From Rhodoglobus sp. (lineage in GTDB: Bacteria; Actinomycetota; Actinomycetes; Actinomycetales; Microbacteriaceae): a stretch of 64,000 bases of DNA. Below, piece by piece: positions 1-10,096 of this stretch. The position numbers and the translations under genes are program-made. Position 1 is the first letter of the stretch. Each line of letters opens with the position of its first letter. The stretch is from positions 43,705-107,704 of the forward strand of contig JAODLY010000021.1 of assembly GCA_025464445.1 (NCBI GenBank). The letters are read 5' to 3'. A model generated the notes under the pieces. The model searched no databases. It had not been told where the DNA came from and saw only the letters and a list, made by a program, of their open reading frames with translations.

Positions 1-1419
1 ACGCAACCCGCGGCCGTCGCTCCCGCGGCGGCGGGTCCCGCGCCCGCTCCGCACGAGTACACCCCTGAGAAGCCGTTTCCCACGACGGCAACCGCACGAT
101 TCACTCCCCGCGAGGAGGATGACCCGTTCGCGGCGCTGTTCGGCGCGACGGCTCCCACTGCGCCCGAGTCGGCGACACGCCAGGCATCGGTCGGCACGGC
201 AGCTCCGCTGAGCCGCCGCGAACTGCGCGAGGCCGAGGGCGGGCGTCGCTCCGCCGACCTGGACACCGACGGCGGTGGCGGCGGCTCGAGTTCAGGAGGC
301 CGCGGCAACGGCGATGGCCCCGGCAAGCCGAAGAAGCGGCGCAGGCTGCTCTGGCTCAAGATCACGTTGCCGATAGTGCTCGTACTTGGCGCCGTGGGTG
401 GAGTCGGCGCGTACGGGTGGTTCAACTACAACACCCAGGTGCGCGCGTTGTTGGGCATCCCGCTGCCCGTCGACTACAACGGCAACGGCAACGGCAAAGA
501 AGTGGTCATCACCATCAAGAGCGGTGACATCGGCTCGGATATCGCCCACACGCTGCACGACAAGGGTGTCACGCTGACCTTCGACGCCTTCTACAACCTG
601 CTGTTGACCCAGAAGACGGAGCCCAACTTCCAGCCCGGCAACTTCGCGCTGCAAGAACACATGAGCGCGAAGGCGGCGCTCACGGCACTGCTCGACCCGG
701 CGAACAAAGTCACCGACAAGTTGCTCATCACCGAGGGGACAACCCTGCCGGATGCGCTGCAGACCATCGCGGACACGACAGGGATCGCCCTCGCCGACCT
801 GCAGGCGGCATCCACCGACCTCGCTGCTTTGGGCTTGCCCGCGACCGAACACGGCCTTGAGGGTTGGATATTCCCCGCGACCTACCAGCTCGATGGGGGG
901 CAGACGGCCCACGACGTGCTGCAACTGCTCGTCACCACGATGATCGAGCACCTCGACTCGGCGGGCGTGCCCGTTGACCAGCGGCACAACGTGCTGACCC
1001 TGGCGTCGATCATCCAGCGCGAATCCGGGCCGAACACCGCCGACTTCTACAAGATCTCCCGGGTGTTCACCAACCGCATGGAGCAGGGGATAAACCTCGA
1101 GTCAGACGCGACCGTCGCCTACGGCACCGGCAACCTCAACACCGTGTACACGACGGATGCCGAGCGCGCCGATGCGACGAACCCGTACAACACCTACGCG
1201 AACCCCGGCCTGCCGGTCGGGCCGATCGGGCTGCCCGGCGACCTGGCGATTGATGCGGCCCTGCACCCGGTGGACGGTCCGTGGCTGTTCTTCGTGCCGA
1301 TCAACCTGCAAACCGGCGAAACGGTGTTCTCGGAAACCGTCGACCAGCACGATGCCGCTGTGCAGCAGTTGCGCGATTGGTGCGCAGCGAGCCCCGAAAA
1401 CGGCTCATACTGCCAGTGA
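1..1419 (+). CDS. mltG: Endolytic murein transglycosylase MltG (5' end outside window)
   Basis: MltG is a membrane-anchored lytic transglycosylase that cleaves nascent peptidoglycan strands and sets glycan chain length. The frame is open from base 1, so the true start lies upstream. The visible N-terminus is about 115 residues of Pro/Ala/Gly-rich, probably disordered cytoplasmic sequence ending in a basic KKRRR stretch. One membrane segment follows (around bases 350-425), then a LysM-like region and the YceG catalytic domain. The catalytic glutamate is in the IIQRESG motif (codon 1021-1023). An extended cytoplasmic tail is common in actinobacterial MltG. The stop overlaps the aroE start (GTGA), which places mltG at the head of the shikimate operon. 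Confidence 0.95.
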   Translation, partial: TQPAAVAPAAAGPAPAPHEYTPEKPFPTTATARFTPREEDDPFAALFGATAPTAPESATRQASVGTAAPLSRRELREAEGGRRSADLDTDGGGGGSSSGGRGNGDGPGKPKKRRRLLWLKITLPIVLVLGAVGGVGAYGWFNYNTQVRALLGIPLPVDYNGNGNGKEVVITIKSGDIGSDIAHTLHDKGVTLTFDAFYNLLLTQKTEPNFQPGNFALQEHMSAKAALTALLDPANKVTDKLLITEGTTLPDALQTIADTTGIALADLQAASTDLAALGLPATEHGLEGWIFPATYQLDGGQTAHDVLQLLVTTMIEHLDSAGVPVDQRHNVLTLASIIQRESGPNTADFYKISRVFTNRMEQGINLESDATVAYGTGNLNTVYTTDAERADATNPYNTYANPGLPVGPIGLPGDLAIDAALHPVDGPWLFFVPINLQTGETVFSETVDQHDAAVQQLRDWCAASPENGSYCQ

Positions 1420-2258
1420 TCTCGCCCGCGCGCACGCAACTGGCAGTGCTCGGGCATCCGATAGCGCACTCGAAGTCCCCGGCGATCCACCGCGCGGCCT
1501 ATGCCGTGCTCGGGCTCGACTGGAGCTATGAGGCAGCGGATGTCGCGGGCGACGGCCTCGCGGACTACCTCGCGTCCCGCGGCGCGGGCTGGCGCGGCCT
1601 CTCGCTCACGATGCCGCTCAAGCGCGACATCCTGCCGCTGCTCGCCAGCCGGGACGGCCTCGTCGACGTCGTCGGCGGCGCGAACACCGTGCTGCTGACC
1701 GATGACGGTCCGCGGGGGTTCAACACCGACGTGCAGGGGGTCGTCTCATCGTTCGCCGGCGTGGGCGTGGAGAGCCTGGATTACGTGCACCTGCTGGGAG
1801 CCGGGGCGACGGCGGCATCCGTGCTCGTGGCGGTCGCAGGCATGGGGGCCAGCAGGGTGCTCGTCTCCGCGCGGAGCCCGGAGGCAGCCGAATACCTGGT
1901 GGGAATGGGCGCGGCTCTCGGGGTCACTGTCGTGGTGCGGGCCTGGGGCGTGCGGGACGGGTCGCTCGTCGCCCCAGACGCGATAGTCAGCACGGTGCCG
2001 GGTGGCCAGAACGACCTCGTCTTCGCCGAGCCGATCCGGCAGCACTCCGTGCTCTTCGATGTCGCGTACGACCCGTGGCCGAGCGAACTCGCGAAGGCGT
2101 GGCGGGATGCCCGTGGCACTGTCATCTCCGGGATCGACCTGCTCATCAACCAGGCTGTGGGCCAGATCCGGATTTTCCTGACCGGCGACCAGCACGAGAG
2201 CCTGCCGGACGAGAGCGCGGTGGTGGCCGCGATGCGTGCGGCCGTCTGGAATGATTAG
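1416..2258 (+). CDS. aroE: Shikimate dehydrogenase
   Basis: This enzyme reduces 3-dehydroshikimate to shikimate with NADPH in chorismate biosynthesis. I start it at GTG 1416, which overlaps the mltG stop by four bases; a longer frame upstream lies wholly inside mltG. The 280-residue product fits the family. It shows the substrate-binding SKSPAIH motif near the N-terminus, the catalytic lysine in LTMPLKRD (about residue 69), an NTDVQG motif and a Rossmann-type GAGATAASV loop. The nucleotide loop is less canonical than GAGGA, which is usual for actinobacterial AroE-like proteins. aroC follows three bases downstream. Confidence 0.93.
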   Translation: MISPARTQLAVLGHPIAHSKSPAIHRAAYAVLGLDWSYEAADVAGDGLADYLASRGAGWRGLSLTMPLKRDILPLLASRDGLVDVVGGANTVLLTDDGPRGFNTDVQGVVSSFAGVGVESLDYVHLLGAGATAASVLVAVAGMGASRVLVSARSPEAAEYLVGMGAALGVTVVVRAWGVRDGSLVAPDAIVSTVPGGQNDLVFAEPIRQHSVLFDVAYDPWPSELAKAWRDARGTVISGIDLLINQAVGQIRIFLTGDQHESLPDESAVVAAMRAAVWND

Positions 2259-2261
2259 GCC

Positions 2262-3467
2262 ATGCTTCGTTGGTTGACCGCGGGTGAGTCGCACGGCCCA
2301 GAGCTCGTGGCGATCCTCGAGGGCCTGCCCGCCGGGGTGCCGATCTCCCCCGAGGAGATTCAGGCAGACATGCACAGGCGCTCGCTCGGCTACGGCCGCG
2401 GTGCGCGCATGAAATTCGAGCAGGACGAGCTCGCCATCAGCGGCGGCGTGCGCTTCGGCCTCACGATGGGCAGCCCGATCGCGCTGCGCATCGGCAACAC
2501 CGAATGGCCGCGCTGGGTTGATGTCATGAGCCCGGTGCCCGTCGACCCATCGACGTTGCCAGCCGGCCGTGGTGCCGCCCTTACCCGGCCACGTCCCGGG
2601 CATGCCGACCTCGTGGGCATGCAGAAGTACGACTTTCCCGAGGCGCGCAACGTGCTGGAGCGGGCATCGGCGAGGGAGACCGCGGCGCGCGTCGCCCTCG
2701 GTGCGGTGGCGCGCGCGTTTCTCGCCGGGCTCGGCATCCGGCTGCTCAGCCACACGCTGGCCATCGGCACGGTGCGGGTACCCGAGGGTTCGCCGCTGCC
2801 GGGGCCCGACGACGTGGGCGCCCTCGACGCGGACCTGTTGCGCTGCTTCGACCCCGCGACATCCGCGGCGATGGTCGCAGAGGTGGACAAGGCGCACGAC
2901 GATGGTGACACCCTTGGCGGCGTCGTCGAGGTGCTCGCCTACGGCGTTCCGCCCGGGCTGGGCTCATACACGCACTGGGATCGGCGCCTCGATTCGCAGC
3001 TCGCCGCCGCGCTCATGGGTATCCAGGCGATCAAGGGTGTCGGGATCGGCGACGGTTTCGCCACCGCCGCGCGCCGCGGCTCACAGGCCCACGACGAGCT
3101 CGTCATCGGCGAGGACGGCATCACCCGCCTCACCGATCGCGCCGGCGGCACAGAGGGCGGCATGTCCACGGGAACGCTCCTGCGCGTCAGCGCCGCGATG
3201 AAACCCATTTCGACGGTTCCGCATGCTCTGCGGACGGTGGACGTCGCGACCGGCCAGGCCGCTGAGGCCCACCACCAGCGCTCCGACGTGTGCGCGGTGC
3301 CAGCGGCCGGAGTCGTGGCTGAGGCAATGGTCGCGCTCGTGCTCGCCAACTCCGTGCTCGAGAAGTTCGGCGGCGACTCCCTCGGCGAGACGAAGCGCAA
3401 CCTCGACGCCTATCTCGCGGCGATCCCAGAGTCGCTGGCCACGGCACCCTCATCGCACAGTGAGTGA
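2262..3467 (+). CDS. aroC: Chorismate synthase
   Basis: AroC converts 5-enolpyruvylshikimate-3-phosphate to chorismate using reduced FMN. The 401-residue length is typical. The N-terminus ([18 protein letters not shown]) is the family signature, and [12 protein letters not shown] and the arginine-rich RPRPGHADL segment are also present. The 3' end overlaps the aroK start by eight bases (3460-3467), so translation of the two is probably coupled. Confidence 0.97.
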   Translation: MLRWLTAGESHGPELVAILEGLPAGVPISPEEIQADMHRRSLGYGRGARMKFEQDELAISGGVRFGLTMGSPIALRIGNTEWPRWVDVMSPVPVDPSTLPAGRGAALTRPRPGHADLVGMQKYDFPEARNVLERASARETAARVALGAVARAFLAGLGIRLLSHTLAIGTVRVPEGSPLPGPDDVGALDADLLRCFDPATSAAMVAEVDKAHDDGDTLGGVVEVLAYGVPPGLGSYTHWDRRLDSQLAAALMGIQAIKGVGIGDGFATAARRGSQAHDELVIGEDGITRLTDRAGGTEGGMSTGTLLRVSAAMKPISTVPHALRTVDVATGQAAEAHHQRSDVCAVPAAGVVAEAMVALVLANSVLEKFGGDSLGETKRNLDAYLAAIPESLATAPSSHSE

Positions 3468-3963
3468 GGGCGGCGCGGTCGTCGTGCTGATCGGGGCCCC
3501 CGGTTCCGGCAAGACGCGCACGGGCAAACGGCTTGCGCGGCTGCTGCGTGTGCCGTTCGTCGACACGGACAAGCGCATCGTGGCGGCCCACGGTGCGATC
3601 GCCGACATCTTCGCCGCCCACGGCGAGCCGCACTTCCGCGAACTCGAGCGCGCCGAGGTGGTCGCGGCCCTCGCCGAGCGCGCCGTCGTGACCCTGGGCG
3701 GGGGAGCGGTGCTGGATGCCGCGACCCAGGCCGACCTCGCCGGGCGCAGGGTGGTGCAGCTCACCGTCGCTCCCGCCGCTGTCGAATCGCGGATCGCGGG
3801 CGGCAAGCGGCCCCTGCTCAAGGACGGTATCGGCGCCTGGACGGCTCTTGTCGCCGCCAGGCAGCCGATCTACGACAGGCTGTCGCAGCTGTCCATCGAC
3901 ACGTCGCGACAGCCGCTGGACCGCGTCGCGCGGCAGATCGCCGACTGGCTGGAGGAACAGTGA
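3460..3963 (+). CDS. aroK: Shikimate kinase
   Basis: AroK phosphorylates shikimate at the 3-hydroxyl with ATP. I place the start at GTG 3460 inside the end of aroC; a longer reading runs through aroC in the wrong frame. The 167-residue protein has the Walker A motif GAPGSGKT near residue 12, the substrate-binding VDTDK motif, and the GGGAVL motif. Its stop overlaps the aroB GTG by four bases. Confidence 0.95.
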   Translation: MSEGGAVVVLIGAPGSGKTRTGKRLARLLRVPFVDTDKRIVAAHGAIADIFAAHGEPHFRELERAEVVAALAERAVVTLGGGAVLDAATQADLAGRRVVQLTVAPAAVESRIAGGKRPLLKDGIGAWTALVAARQPIYDRLSQLSIDTSRQPLDRVARQIADWLEEQ

Positions 3964-5036
3964 CCGAGACGACGATCATCCCGGTGGGCGCGTTCGACCC
4001 GTACCCGGTCTACATAGGCAGGGGTCTGCTCGCGACACTTGCCGATCAGCTCGGCCCCAGGGTGGCGAAGGTGCTCGTGGTGCACCCACCGACTCTCGGC
4101 GCGAAGGCCAACGCATTGCGCGACAGCCTTTCGGATCGCTACGAGGTGCTGCTCGCGGAGGTTCCCGACGCTGAAGACGCCAAACGCGTCGAGGTCGCGG
4201 CATTCTGCTGGCAGATCATGGGCCAGACCGACTTCACCCGGACGGACGCCGTCATCGGGTTCGGCGGAGGAGCGACCACCGACCTCGCGGGTTTCGTCGC
4301 CGCGACCTGGTTGCGCGGTGTGCGACTCGTGCAGGTACCGACAAGCGTCGCGGGAATGGTCGACGCGGCCGTGGGCGGCAAGACGGGAATCAACACCAAT
4401 GAGGGCAAGAACCTCGTCGGCTCGTTCTACGCCCCCGCCGCCGTCGTCGCGGATCTCGATGTGCTCGACACGCTCCCGCGGAACGAGATCCTCGCCGGGT
4501 TCGCGGAGATCGTGAAATGCGGTTTCATCGGCGAGCCCGAGATTCTCGACATCATCGAGGCCGACGTGGATCGCGCGACAAACCCGCACAGCGACGAATT
4601 CCGGCGAGTGGTCGAACTGTCGATCGCCTTGAAGGCGCGGGTCGTGACGGAGGACTTCAAGGAGTCCGGCTTGCGGGAGATCCTCAACTACGGCCACACC
4701 CTTGGCCACGCGATCGAGCACGCCGAGCGCTACCGCTGGCGTCACGGCGCGGCGGTGTCGGTCGGGATGGTGTTCGCGGCGGAGCTGGGACGCATCGCCG
4801 GCTCGCTGCCGGATGCCGTTGTCGACCGGCACCGGGCGATCCTCTCGTCGTTGACGCTGCCGATCGACTACCCGCTCGGCCGCTGGAGCACACTCCTGGC
4901 GACGATGCAGCGTGACAAGAAGGCCAGGGCCGGGATGATGCGCTTCATCGTGCTCGACGACGTGGGCAAGCCCACAGTGCTCGCCGGCCCCGAGGAGGCG
5001 CTGCTTTTCGCCGCGTACCAGGAGGTCGGGGTATGA
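3960..5036 (+). CDS. aroB: 3-dehydroquinate synthase
   Basis: AroB cyclises DAHP to 3-dehydroquinate using NAD+ and a divalent metal. The 358-residue product contains the GGGATTD nucleotide motif, AVGGKTGINTNEGKNLVG, and the metal-ligand regions GHTLGHAIEH and RHGAAVSVGM. Its GTG start overlaps the aroK stop (GTGA). The stop overlaps the next gene's ATG (ATGA). Confidence 0.97.
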   Translation: MTETTIIPVGAFDPYPVYIGRGLLATLADQLGPRVAKVLVVHPPTLGAKANALRDSLSDRYEVLLAEVPDAEDAKRVEVAAFCWQIMGQTDFTRTDAVIGFGGGATTDLAGFVAATWLRGVRLVQVPTSVAGMVDAAVGGKTGINTNEGKNLVGSFYAPAAVVADLDVLDTLPRNEILAGFAEIVKCGFIGEPEILDIIEADVDRATNPHSDEFRRVVELSIALKARVVTEDFKESGLREILNYGHTLGHAIEHAERYRWRHGAAVSVGMVFAAELGRIAGSLPDAVVDRHRAILSSLTLPIDYPLGRWSTLLATMQRDKKARAGMMRFIVLDDVGKPTVLAGPEEALLFAAYQEVGV

Positions 5037-5671
5037 CCATCGGCTCCGCCCTGCTGTCGTTCGCCCTGCTGGCAGGGCTGCTCACCATCCTCCCCGGCCT
5101 GGACACCGCGCTGGTACTGCGCTCCGCCCTGACCCAGTCGCGGCGGCACGCGTACTCCACGGCGCTCGGGATCATGAGCGGCACGTTCGCGTGGGGTGCG
5201 GCGGCGGCAGTCGGCGCAGCGGCCCTGCTCGCCGCATCCGAGCTCGCGTTCACCATCCTGAAGGTCGTCGGCGCGGCCTACCTCGTGTACCTCGGCGTCG
5301 CCATGATCGTGGCGTCGTTCCGCAAACACCCCCAGGTCGATGTCGAGGCCACCGCGAAACCCGTCGGGTCGCTGTGGGCCGCATACGGCCGCGGCGCGCT
5401 CACGAACCTGCTGAACCCCAAGGTCGGCGTGTTCTACATCGCGCTCATCCCGCAGTTCATCCCGCCGGGCGTGATGCCTCTCGCGATGGGACTCCTCCTC
5501 GCCCTCGTGCACGTCGTCGAGTCGCTCGTCTGGTTCTCCGCGATCATCCTCGCCACCCAATTCGCGCGCCGCTGGCTGCAGTCACCCCGGGTGTCCCGCT
5601 GGATCGACCGGGTCACCGGGGGAGTCGTCGTCGGCTTCGGGGCGGTGCTCGCGCTCGAATCCGCGCCGTAA
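5033..5671 (+). CDS. LysE/RhtB-family amino acid exporter
   Basis: The protein is a predicted inner-membrane efflux transporter of the LysE superfamily. It has 212 residues and about six hydrophobic segments. The N-terminal [18 protein letters not shown] and the GLLNPKV-like motif ([19 protein letters not shown]) are family hallmarks. It is translationally coupled to aroB by an ATGA overlap. That position suggests, but does not prove, export of an aromatic amino acid or a related metabolite. The substrate cannot be read from sequence. Confidence 0.9.
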   Translation: MTIGSALLSFALLAGLLTILPGLDTALVLRSALTQSRRHAYSTALGIMSGTFAWGAAAAVGAAALLAASELAFTILKVVGAAYLVYLGVAMIVASFRKHPQVDVEATAKPVGSLWAAYGRGALTNLLNPKVGVFYIALIPQFIPPGVMPLAMGLLLALVHVVESLVWFSAIILATQFARRWLQSPRVSRWIDRVTGGVVVGFGAVLALESAP

Positions 5672-5720
5672 GACCGCTCCGGCGGTGCTCCGACGCGACG
5701 CGGTCGACGATGTGCGCCGA

Positions 5721-5733
5721 TACACTCGATCCG
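5721..5733 (+). promoter_or_regulatory. Leaderless-type promoter of aroQ (-10 box TACACT)
   Basis: TACACT at 5721-5726 matches the actinobacterial -10 consensus TANNNT. Exactly six bases separate it from the GTG start of aroQ, so the first transcribed base is predicted to be the G of the start codon. No Shine-Dalgarno sequence is present, and the -35 region is weak. This makes aroQ independently transcribed from the aroB-lysE operon. Confidence 0.55.
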
Positions 5734-6170
5734 TGACCACCGTCCTCGTTCTGAATGGCCCGAACCTCGGGCGACTCGGCGCCCGCGAGCCGGACATCTA
5801 CGGCAGCGGCACGCTCGACGACCTGCGAGCGAAGCTCGAGGGCGAGGCATCCGGGCTTCAGATCGACCTGCGCCAGACCGACAGCGAGGCCGAGCTGATC
5901 GGCTGGCTGCATGAAGCTGTCGACCTGCGGCTGTCCGTCATCCTGAATCCCGCGGCATTCACGCACTACTCATACGCGCTCAGCGATGCGGCAAAGCTCG
6001 TGACGGCGGCGGGGCTGATCCTCGTCGAAGTGCACCTGAGCAACCCGCACGCGCGGGAGGAGTTCCGGCACACGAGTGTCATCTCGTCGGTCGCTACCGG
6101 GGTCATCGCGGGCTTCGGGTTCGACTCGTACTCGCTCGCGCTCGACCTCGTGCAGCGCCGGCTGGGCTGA
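5733..6170 (+). CDS. aroQ: 3-dehydroquinate dehydratase, type II
   Basis: The enzyme dehydrates 3-dehydroquinate to 3-dehydroshikimate and completes the early shikimate pathway encoded nearby. The product is 145 residues, typical of the dodecameric type II class. It contains the [18 protein letters not shown] signature with the catalytic tyrosine, [12 protein letters not shown], and the histidine in [15 protein letters not shown]. The start is GTG 5733; an upstream in-frame ATG would add non-conserved residues and overlap the predicted promoter. Confidence 0.96.
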   Translation: MTTVLVLNGPNLGRLGAREPDIYGSGTLDDLRAKLEGEASGLQIDLRQTDSEAELIGWLHEAVDLRLSVILNPAAFTHYSYALSDAAKLVTAAGLILVEVHLSNPHAREEFRHTSVISSVATGVIAGFGFDSYSLALDLVQRRLG

Positions 6171-6187
6171 GTGCGCGCAGCCTCGGG

Positions 6188-6193
6188 TAGACT
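6188..6193 (+). promoter_or_regulatory. Probable -10 box of efp (TAGACT)
   Basis: TAGACT matches TANNNT and lies in the gap between aroQ and efp. Transcription from it would begin near 6200 and give a leader of about 44 bases before the efp ATG. I see no convincing -35 hexamer, so support rests on position and the -10 match alone. Confidence 0.4.
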
Positions 6194-6243
6194 CGACCGC
6201 TGCCCTGAACAAGCAGCATGGCGAAACGAACGGAAATACACCC

Positions 6244-6807
6244 ATGGCCTCAACCGCTGACATCCGCAACGGCGTCGTCCTCAACATGGACGGATCGCTC
6301 TGGACGGTTATCGACTTCCAGCACGTCAAGCCGGGCAAGGGTGGCGCGTTCGTGCGCACCAAGGTCAAGAACGTCATGACCGGCAAGGTCGTCGACCGCA
6401 CGTTCAACGCCGGCGCCAAAATCGAAACCGAGACCGTCGACCGTGCGGACTTCCAGTACCTGTACAAAGACGGCGACAACTTCGTCTTCATGGACAAAGG
6501 CACCTACGACCAGATCACGCTCTCGCCGGCGAACGTGGGGGATGCCGCGAACTTCATGCTCGAGAACCAGGACGTGACAATCGCGCTCCACAACGGCGAC
6601 CCGCTGTACGTGGAGCTGCCCGCTTCGGTCATCCTCGAGATCACCTACACCGAGCCGGGACTGCAGGGCGACCGCTCGACGGGCGGCACGAAGCCCGCGA
6701 CAGTCGAGACCGGCTACCAGATCCAGGTGCCGCTGTTCCTCGAGCAGGGCACCAAGGTCAAGGTCGACACTCGCGACGGCAGCTACCTCGGCCGCGTTAG
6801 CGACTAG
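6244..6807 (+). CDS. efp: Translation elongation factor P
   Basis: EF-P binds stalled ribosomes and relieves pausing at polyproline stretches. The 187-residue product starts [17 protein letters not shown]. It carries the three-domain arrangement: a KOW-like N-terminal domain with the [10 protein letters not shown] loop, followed by two OB domains ending in [12 protein letters not shown]. The loop lysine tip that is modified in some bacteria falls within KPGKGG. The start is ATG 6244; a longer in-frame reading runs back through aroQ. efp stops one base into nusB, and the pair is conserved together in actinobacteria. Confidence 0.97.
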   Translation: MASTADIRNGVVLNMDGSLWTVIDFQHVKPGKGGAFVRTKVKNVMTGKVVDRTFNAGAKIETETVDRADFQYLYKDGDNFVFMDKGTYDQITLSPANVGDAANFMLENQDVTIALHNGDPLYVELPASVILEITYTEPGLQGDRSTGGTKPATVETGYQIQVPLFLEQGTKVKVDTRDGSYLGRVSD

Positions 6808-7220
6808 TGGGCGCCCGCACCAAGTCCCGCAAGCGCGCGCTCGACATCCTGTATGGCGCCGATGTGCGCGAGGAGTCGATAAATTCAGCCCTCGCGGCGG
6901 AACAAAACCGCAACGACGCCGACCCTAAACGTGCCAACTCCTGGGGCTACGCCCGCGACATCGTGATCGGCATCACCGAGCACGGCGACGAGATCGACGA
7001 ACTCATCGAGACCTACTCGCAGGGCTGGACAATCGCCAGGATGCCGGCAATAGACCGCGCGCTGCTGCGGATCGGGCTGTGGGAGATCCTGTTCAACGAC
7101 GAGGTGCCCGACGCCGTGGCGATCTCGGAGGCGGTGGAGTCCGCCCGTATCCATAGCACCGAGGATTCGGCGGGCTTCGTCAACGGGCTGCTCGGGCGCA
7201 TCGCTGCGAGCCGCAGCTAG
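6807..7220 (+). CDS. nusB: Transcription antitermination factor NusB
   Basis: NusB binds boxA RNA together with NusE (ribosomal protein S10) to prevent premature termination in rRNA operons. The 137-residue all-helical product has the family pattern RKRALDILYGADVR at its N-terminus and the C-terminal motif FVNGLLGRIA. GTG 6807 overlaps the efp stop by one base, which fits coupled translation. Confidence 0.95.
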   Translation: MGARTKSRKRALDILYGADVREESINSALAAEQNRNDADPKRANSWGYARDIVIGITEHGDEIDELIETYSQGWTIARMPAIDRALLRIGLWEILFNDEVPDAVAISEAVESARIHSTEDSAGFVNGLLGRIAASRS

Positions 7221-7244
7221 ACGAGCGCAGGGCGGCAAGCCGGG

Positions 7245-7250
7245 TATAGT
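7245..7250 (+). promoter_or_regulatory. Promoter -10 box of the pyr operon (TATAGT)
   Basis: TATAGT is a near-consensus -10 hexamer just after nusB. It predicts a transcript start near 7257 and a leader of about 49 bases that contains the PyrR-binding hairpin. The -35 region is not recognisable. Confidence 0.55.
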
Positions 7251-7271
7251 TGCCCCAACAGATTTCCTTTA

Positions 7272-7300
7272 AGTTCCGTCCAGAGAGGCGGGGAAGGAGG
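7272..7300 (+). promoter_or_regulatory. PyrR-binding RNA hairpin overlapping the pyrR ribosome-binding region
   Basis: The segment GTCCAGAGAGGC at 7278-7289 matches the PyrR binding-loop consensus known from Bacillus and mycobacterial pyr leaders. Flanking TTCC (7274-7277) and GGAA (7292-7295) can close a stem around it. The Shine-Dalgarno GGAGG at 7296-7300 abuts the stem, five bases before the pyrR ATG. I see no terminator after it, so I infer translational control: UMP-loaded PyrR stabilises the hairpin and blocks ribosome access, as proposed for mycobacteria. Confidence 0.85.
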
Positions 7301-7305
7301 TAAGG

Positions 7306-7833
7306 ATGACTGCACGCACCGTCTTGCAGCAGGCTGACATCGCACGGGCGTTGACTCGGATCTCCCACGAGATCCTCGAGTCCAACCGTGGCAGTTCTGG
7401 TCTCGTGCTTCTCGGCATCCCCACCCGCGGCGTGCTGCTCGCACAGCGGATCGGCGCGATCCTCGACTCCATCGAGCCGGGCGCAGGCACTGTGGGCGCC
7501 CTCGACGTCACGATGTACAGGGACGACCTCGCGAAGAACCCGACGCGCGCCCCCAACCCCACGGATATCCCGGCGGATGGCATCGACGGCAAGACGGTGA
7601 TCCTCGTGGACGATGTGCTCTACTCCGGCCGCACAATCCGGGGGGCGCTCGACGCACTGAGCGACATCGGTCGACCCCGAGCAGTGCGCCTCGCTGTGCT
7701 GGTCGACCGCGGGCATCGCGAGCTTCCGATCCGGGCGGACTTCGTGGGCAAGAACCTGCCGACATCGGTCGAGGAGCGAATCTTCGTGCGACTCCTCGAG
7801 ACCGACGGCATCGATGAGGTGGCGATCGAATGA
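7306..7833 (+). CDS. pyrR: Bifunctional pyr operon regulator / uracil phosphoribosyltransferase
   Basis: PyrR binds the pyr leader RNA in response to UMP and has uracil phosphoribosyltransferase activity. The 175-residue product contains the PRPP-binding loop [20 protein letters not shown] and the conserved [15 protein letters not shown] segment. It is the first gene of the pyrimidine operon and lies directly behind its own binding site, which implies autoregulation. The pyrB ATG overlaps its stop. Confidence 0.97.
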   Translation: MTARTVLQQADIARALTRISHEILESNRGSSGLVLLGIPTRGVLLAQRIGAILDSIEPGAGTVGALDVTMYRDDLAKNPTRAPNPTDIPADGIDGKTVILVDDVLYSGRTIRGALDALSDIGRPRAVRLAVLVDRGHRELPIRADFVGKNLPTSVEERIFVRLLETDGIDEVAIE

Positions 7834-8774
7834 GGCACCTGCTCTCCACGAAAGACGTCACGCGCGATGAGGCGATCGCCCTGCTCGATATCGCGGAAGA
7901 CATGGCGGATGTCGCGAACCGCGAGGTCAAGAAGCTCCCGACCCTGCGCGGCAAAACCGTCGTCAACCTGTTCTTCGAGGACTCCACTCGCACCCGGGTG
8001 TCGTTCGAGGTCGCGGCCAAGCGCCTGAGCGCCGACGTCATCAACTTCAGCGCGAAAGGCTCGAGCATCTCGAAGGGCGAGAGCCTCAAAGACACGGCGC
8101 AAACGCTCGCCGCGATGGGCGCGGATGCCGTGGTCATCCGGCATTCGGCGTCCGGTGCCCCGCGGGTGCTCGCGGACTCCGGCTGGATCGACGCCGGCAT
8201 CGTCAATGCGGGCGACGGCACGCACGAGCATCCCACCCAGGCGTTGCTCGATGCGTTCACGATCCGCCGACGGTTGCATGGGTCGGGCGCGCGCGGCAAG
8301 GCGCTCGATGGGGTGACGGTCACCCTCGTCGGCGATATCCTGCACTCCAGGGTCGCGCGCTCGAACATCTGGCTGCTCACGACGCTCGGTGCCGCGGTGT
8401 CGTTGGTCGCTCCCGCGACCTTGCTGCCGGTGAGCACAACCGGGTGGCCGGTCTCGGTGAGCTACGACCTCGACGCCGCGATCGACTCCGGGCCGGATGT
8501 CGTGATGATGCTTCGGATCCAGGCCGAGCGGATGAATGCCGCGTTCTTCCCCAACGCCCGGGAGTACAGCCGCCAGTGGGGCCTCGACGACGAACGGGTG
8601 GCCCGCCTGCCTGCGGCTAGCATTGTCATGCACCCCGGGCCGATGAATCGTGGCCTCGAGATCTCCGCGAACGCCGCCGACTCCGCCCAGTCGACAGTGC
8701 TCGAGCAGGTCGCCAACGGGGTATCGATAAGGATGGCCGTGCTCTACCAGTTGCTCAGTGGAAGTGCCGCATGA
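7830..8774 (+). CDS. pyrB: Aspartate carbamoyltransferase, catalytic subunit
   Basis: PyrB condenses carbamoyl phosphate and aspartate to N-carbamoylaspartate. The 314-residue protein shows the carbamoyl-phosphate motif [13 protein letters not shown] and the aspartate-binding [10 protein letters not shown] motif. No pyrI regulatory subunit is nearby, as is usual in actinobacteria. It overlaps pyrR and pyrC by four bases each. Confidence 0.97.
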   Translation: MRHLLSTKDVTRDEAIALLDIAEDMADVANREVKKLPTLRGKTVVNLFFEDSTRTRVSFEVAAKRLSADVINFSAKGSSISKGESLKDTAQTLAAMGADAVVIRHSASGAPRVLADSGWIDAGIVNAGDGTHEHPTQALLDAFTIRRRLHGSGARGKALDGVTVTLVGDILHSRVARSNIWLLTTLGAAVSLVAPATLLPVSTTGWPVSVSYDLDAAIDSGPDVVMMLRIQAERMNAAFFPNAREYSRQWGLDDERVARLPAASIVMHPGPMNRGLEISANAADSAQSTVLEQVANGVSIRMAVLYQLLSGSAA

Positions 8775-10096
8775 GCGTGCTGGCCGGTTCTATCAAGATC
8801 GTGGGCGCGACCCTTCCGGATGGCACGACCACCGACCTGTTCGTCGATGGCGGGGTTTTCGCCGGTGAGGCCTCGACGGGCTCGACCACCACGATCGACG
8901 CTGCGGGGCTCATCGCGCTTCCCGGTCTCGTCGACTTGCACACCCACCTGCGCGAGCCCGGCTTCGAGCAGAGCGAGACCGTGCTGACTGGATCGCGAGC
9001 CGCGGCGATCGGCGGCTTCACCGCTGTCTTCGCGATGGCGAACACGTTGCCGGTGCAGGACACCGCCGGGGTCGTCGAGCAGGTGCAGTCGCTCGGGGAA
9101 CTCCACGGCTACGTCACGGTGCGCCCGGTGGGCGCGGTGACGGCGGGGCTCGCGGGGGAGCGCCTCTCGGAGATCGGCGCGATGGCCCAATCCCGGGCGC
9201 AGGTGCGCGTCTTCTCCGACGACGGGCAATGCGTGAGCGACGCGCTGCTCATGCGCCGGGCGCTCGAATACGTGAAGACCTTCGGTGGCGTCGTCGCCCA
9301 GCACGCCCAGGATCCGCGCCTCACGATGGGTGCGCAGATGAACGAGGGCGCGCTGTCCGGCGAACTGGGTCTCGCCGGCTGGCCGGCGGTCGCCGAGGAG
9401 TCGATAATCGCCCGCGACGTGCTGCTCGCCCAGCACGTCGGCGCCCGCCTGCACGTCTGCCACGTCTCGACGGCGGGCAGCGTCGAGGTCATCCGCTGGG
9501 CGAAAGCCAGGGGAGTGGATGTCACGGCAGAAGTCACCCCGCACCATCTGCTGCTCACCGAGCAGCTCGCCGTCGGGTACGACTCCCGCTTCAAGGTCAA
9601 CCCTCCTCTGCGCCGCGAGGAGGACGTGCTCGCCCTGAGGGCGGCCCTCGCGGACGGCACGATCGACATCGTGGCGACCGACCATGCGCCGCACCCGGTT
9701 GAGGCGAAGGACTGCGCCTGGGATGAGGCGGCCAACGGCATGGTGGGCCTCGAGTCGGCTCTCAGTGTCGTGCACGCCGCTGTCGTCGAATCGGGCCAGC
9801 TCGGCTGGGCGGACATCGCGCGGGTCTTCTCGTCGAAGCCGGCGCAGATCGGGCGCCTCGCCGGATACGACGCCCCGTTCTCGACCGGCTCCGCGGCCAA
9901 CTTCACCCTCTACGACCCTTCGGCGACGAGGGTGTTCTCGACGGGTGACCTTCGCGGCAAGTCGCTCAACTCGCCATATCTCGGCCGCGAACTGCCCGGC
10001 CGGGTCATCGCCACGATCCACAACGGCTACCCCACAGTGCTCGACGGGGAACTCGTCGACGCCGAAACTGTGGCCAAGGAGGCATCCCATGGATAG
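8771..10096 (+). CDS. pyrC: Dihydroorotase, class I
   Basis: PyrC cyclises N-carbamoylaspartate to dihydroorotate. The 441-residue protein carries the metal-binding [10 protein letters not shown] motif, the [10 protein letters not shown] region and the ATDHAPH motif of the amidohydrolase superfamily. It is a distant relative of the cyclic amidohydrolase encoded at 47088-48482, but here operon context fixes the function. It overlaps pyrB by four bases and the next gene by eight. Confidence 0.97.
   Translation: MSVLAGSIKIVGATLPDGTTTDLFVDGGVFAGEASTGSTTTIDAAGLIALPGLVDLHTHLREPGFEQSETVLTGSRAAAIGGFTAVFAMANTLPVQDTAGVVEQVQSLGELHGYVTVRPVGAVTAGLAGERLSEIGAMAQSRAQVRVFSDDGQCVSDALLMRRALEYVKTFGGVVAQHAQDPRLTMGAQMNEGALSGELGLAGWPAVAEESIIARDVLLAQHVGARLHVCHVSTAGSVEVIRWAKARGVDVTAEVTPHHLLLTEQLAVGYDSRFKVNPPLRREEDVLALRAALADGTIDIVATDHAPHPVEAKDCAWDEAANGMVGLESALSVVHAAVVESGQLGWADIARVFSSKPAQIGRLAGYDAPFSTGSAANFTLYDPSATRVFSTGDLRGKSLNSPYLGRELPGRVIATIHNGYPTVLDGELVDAETVAKEASHG

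Noticed and set aside
6218..6243. Upstream ATG at 6218 as a regulatory small frame before efp
   Set aside because: It is out of frame with efp, has no ribosome-binding site and overlaps the efp start without conserved features.
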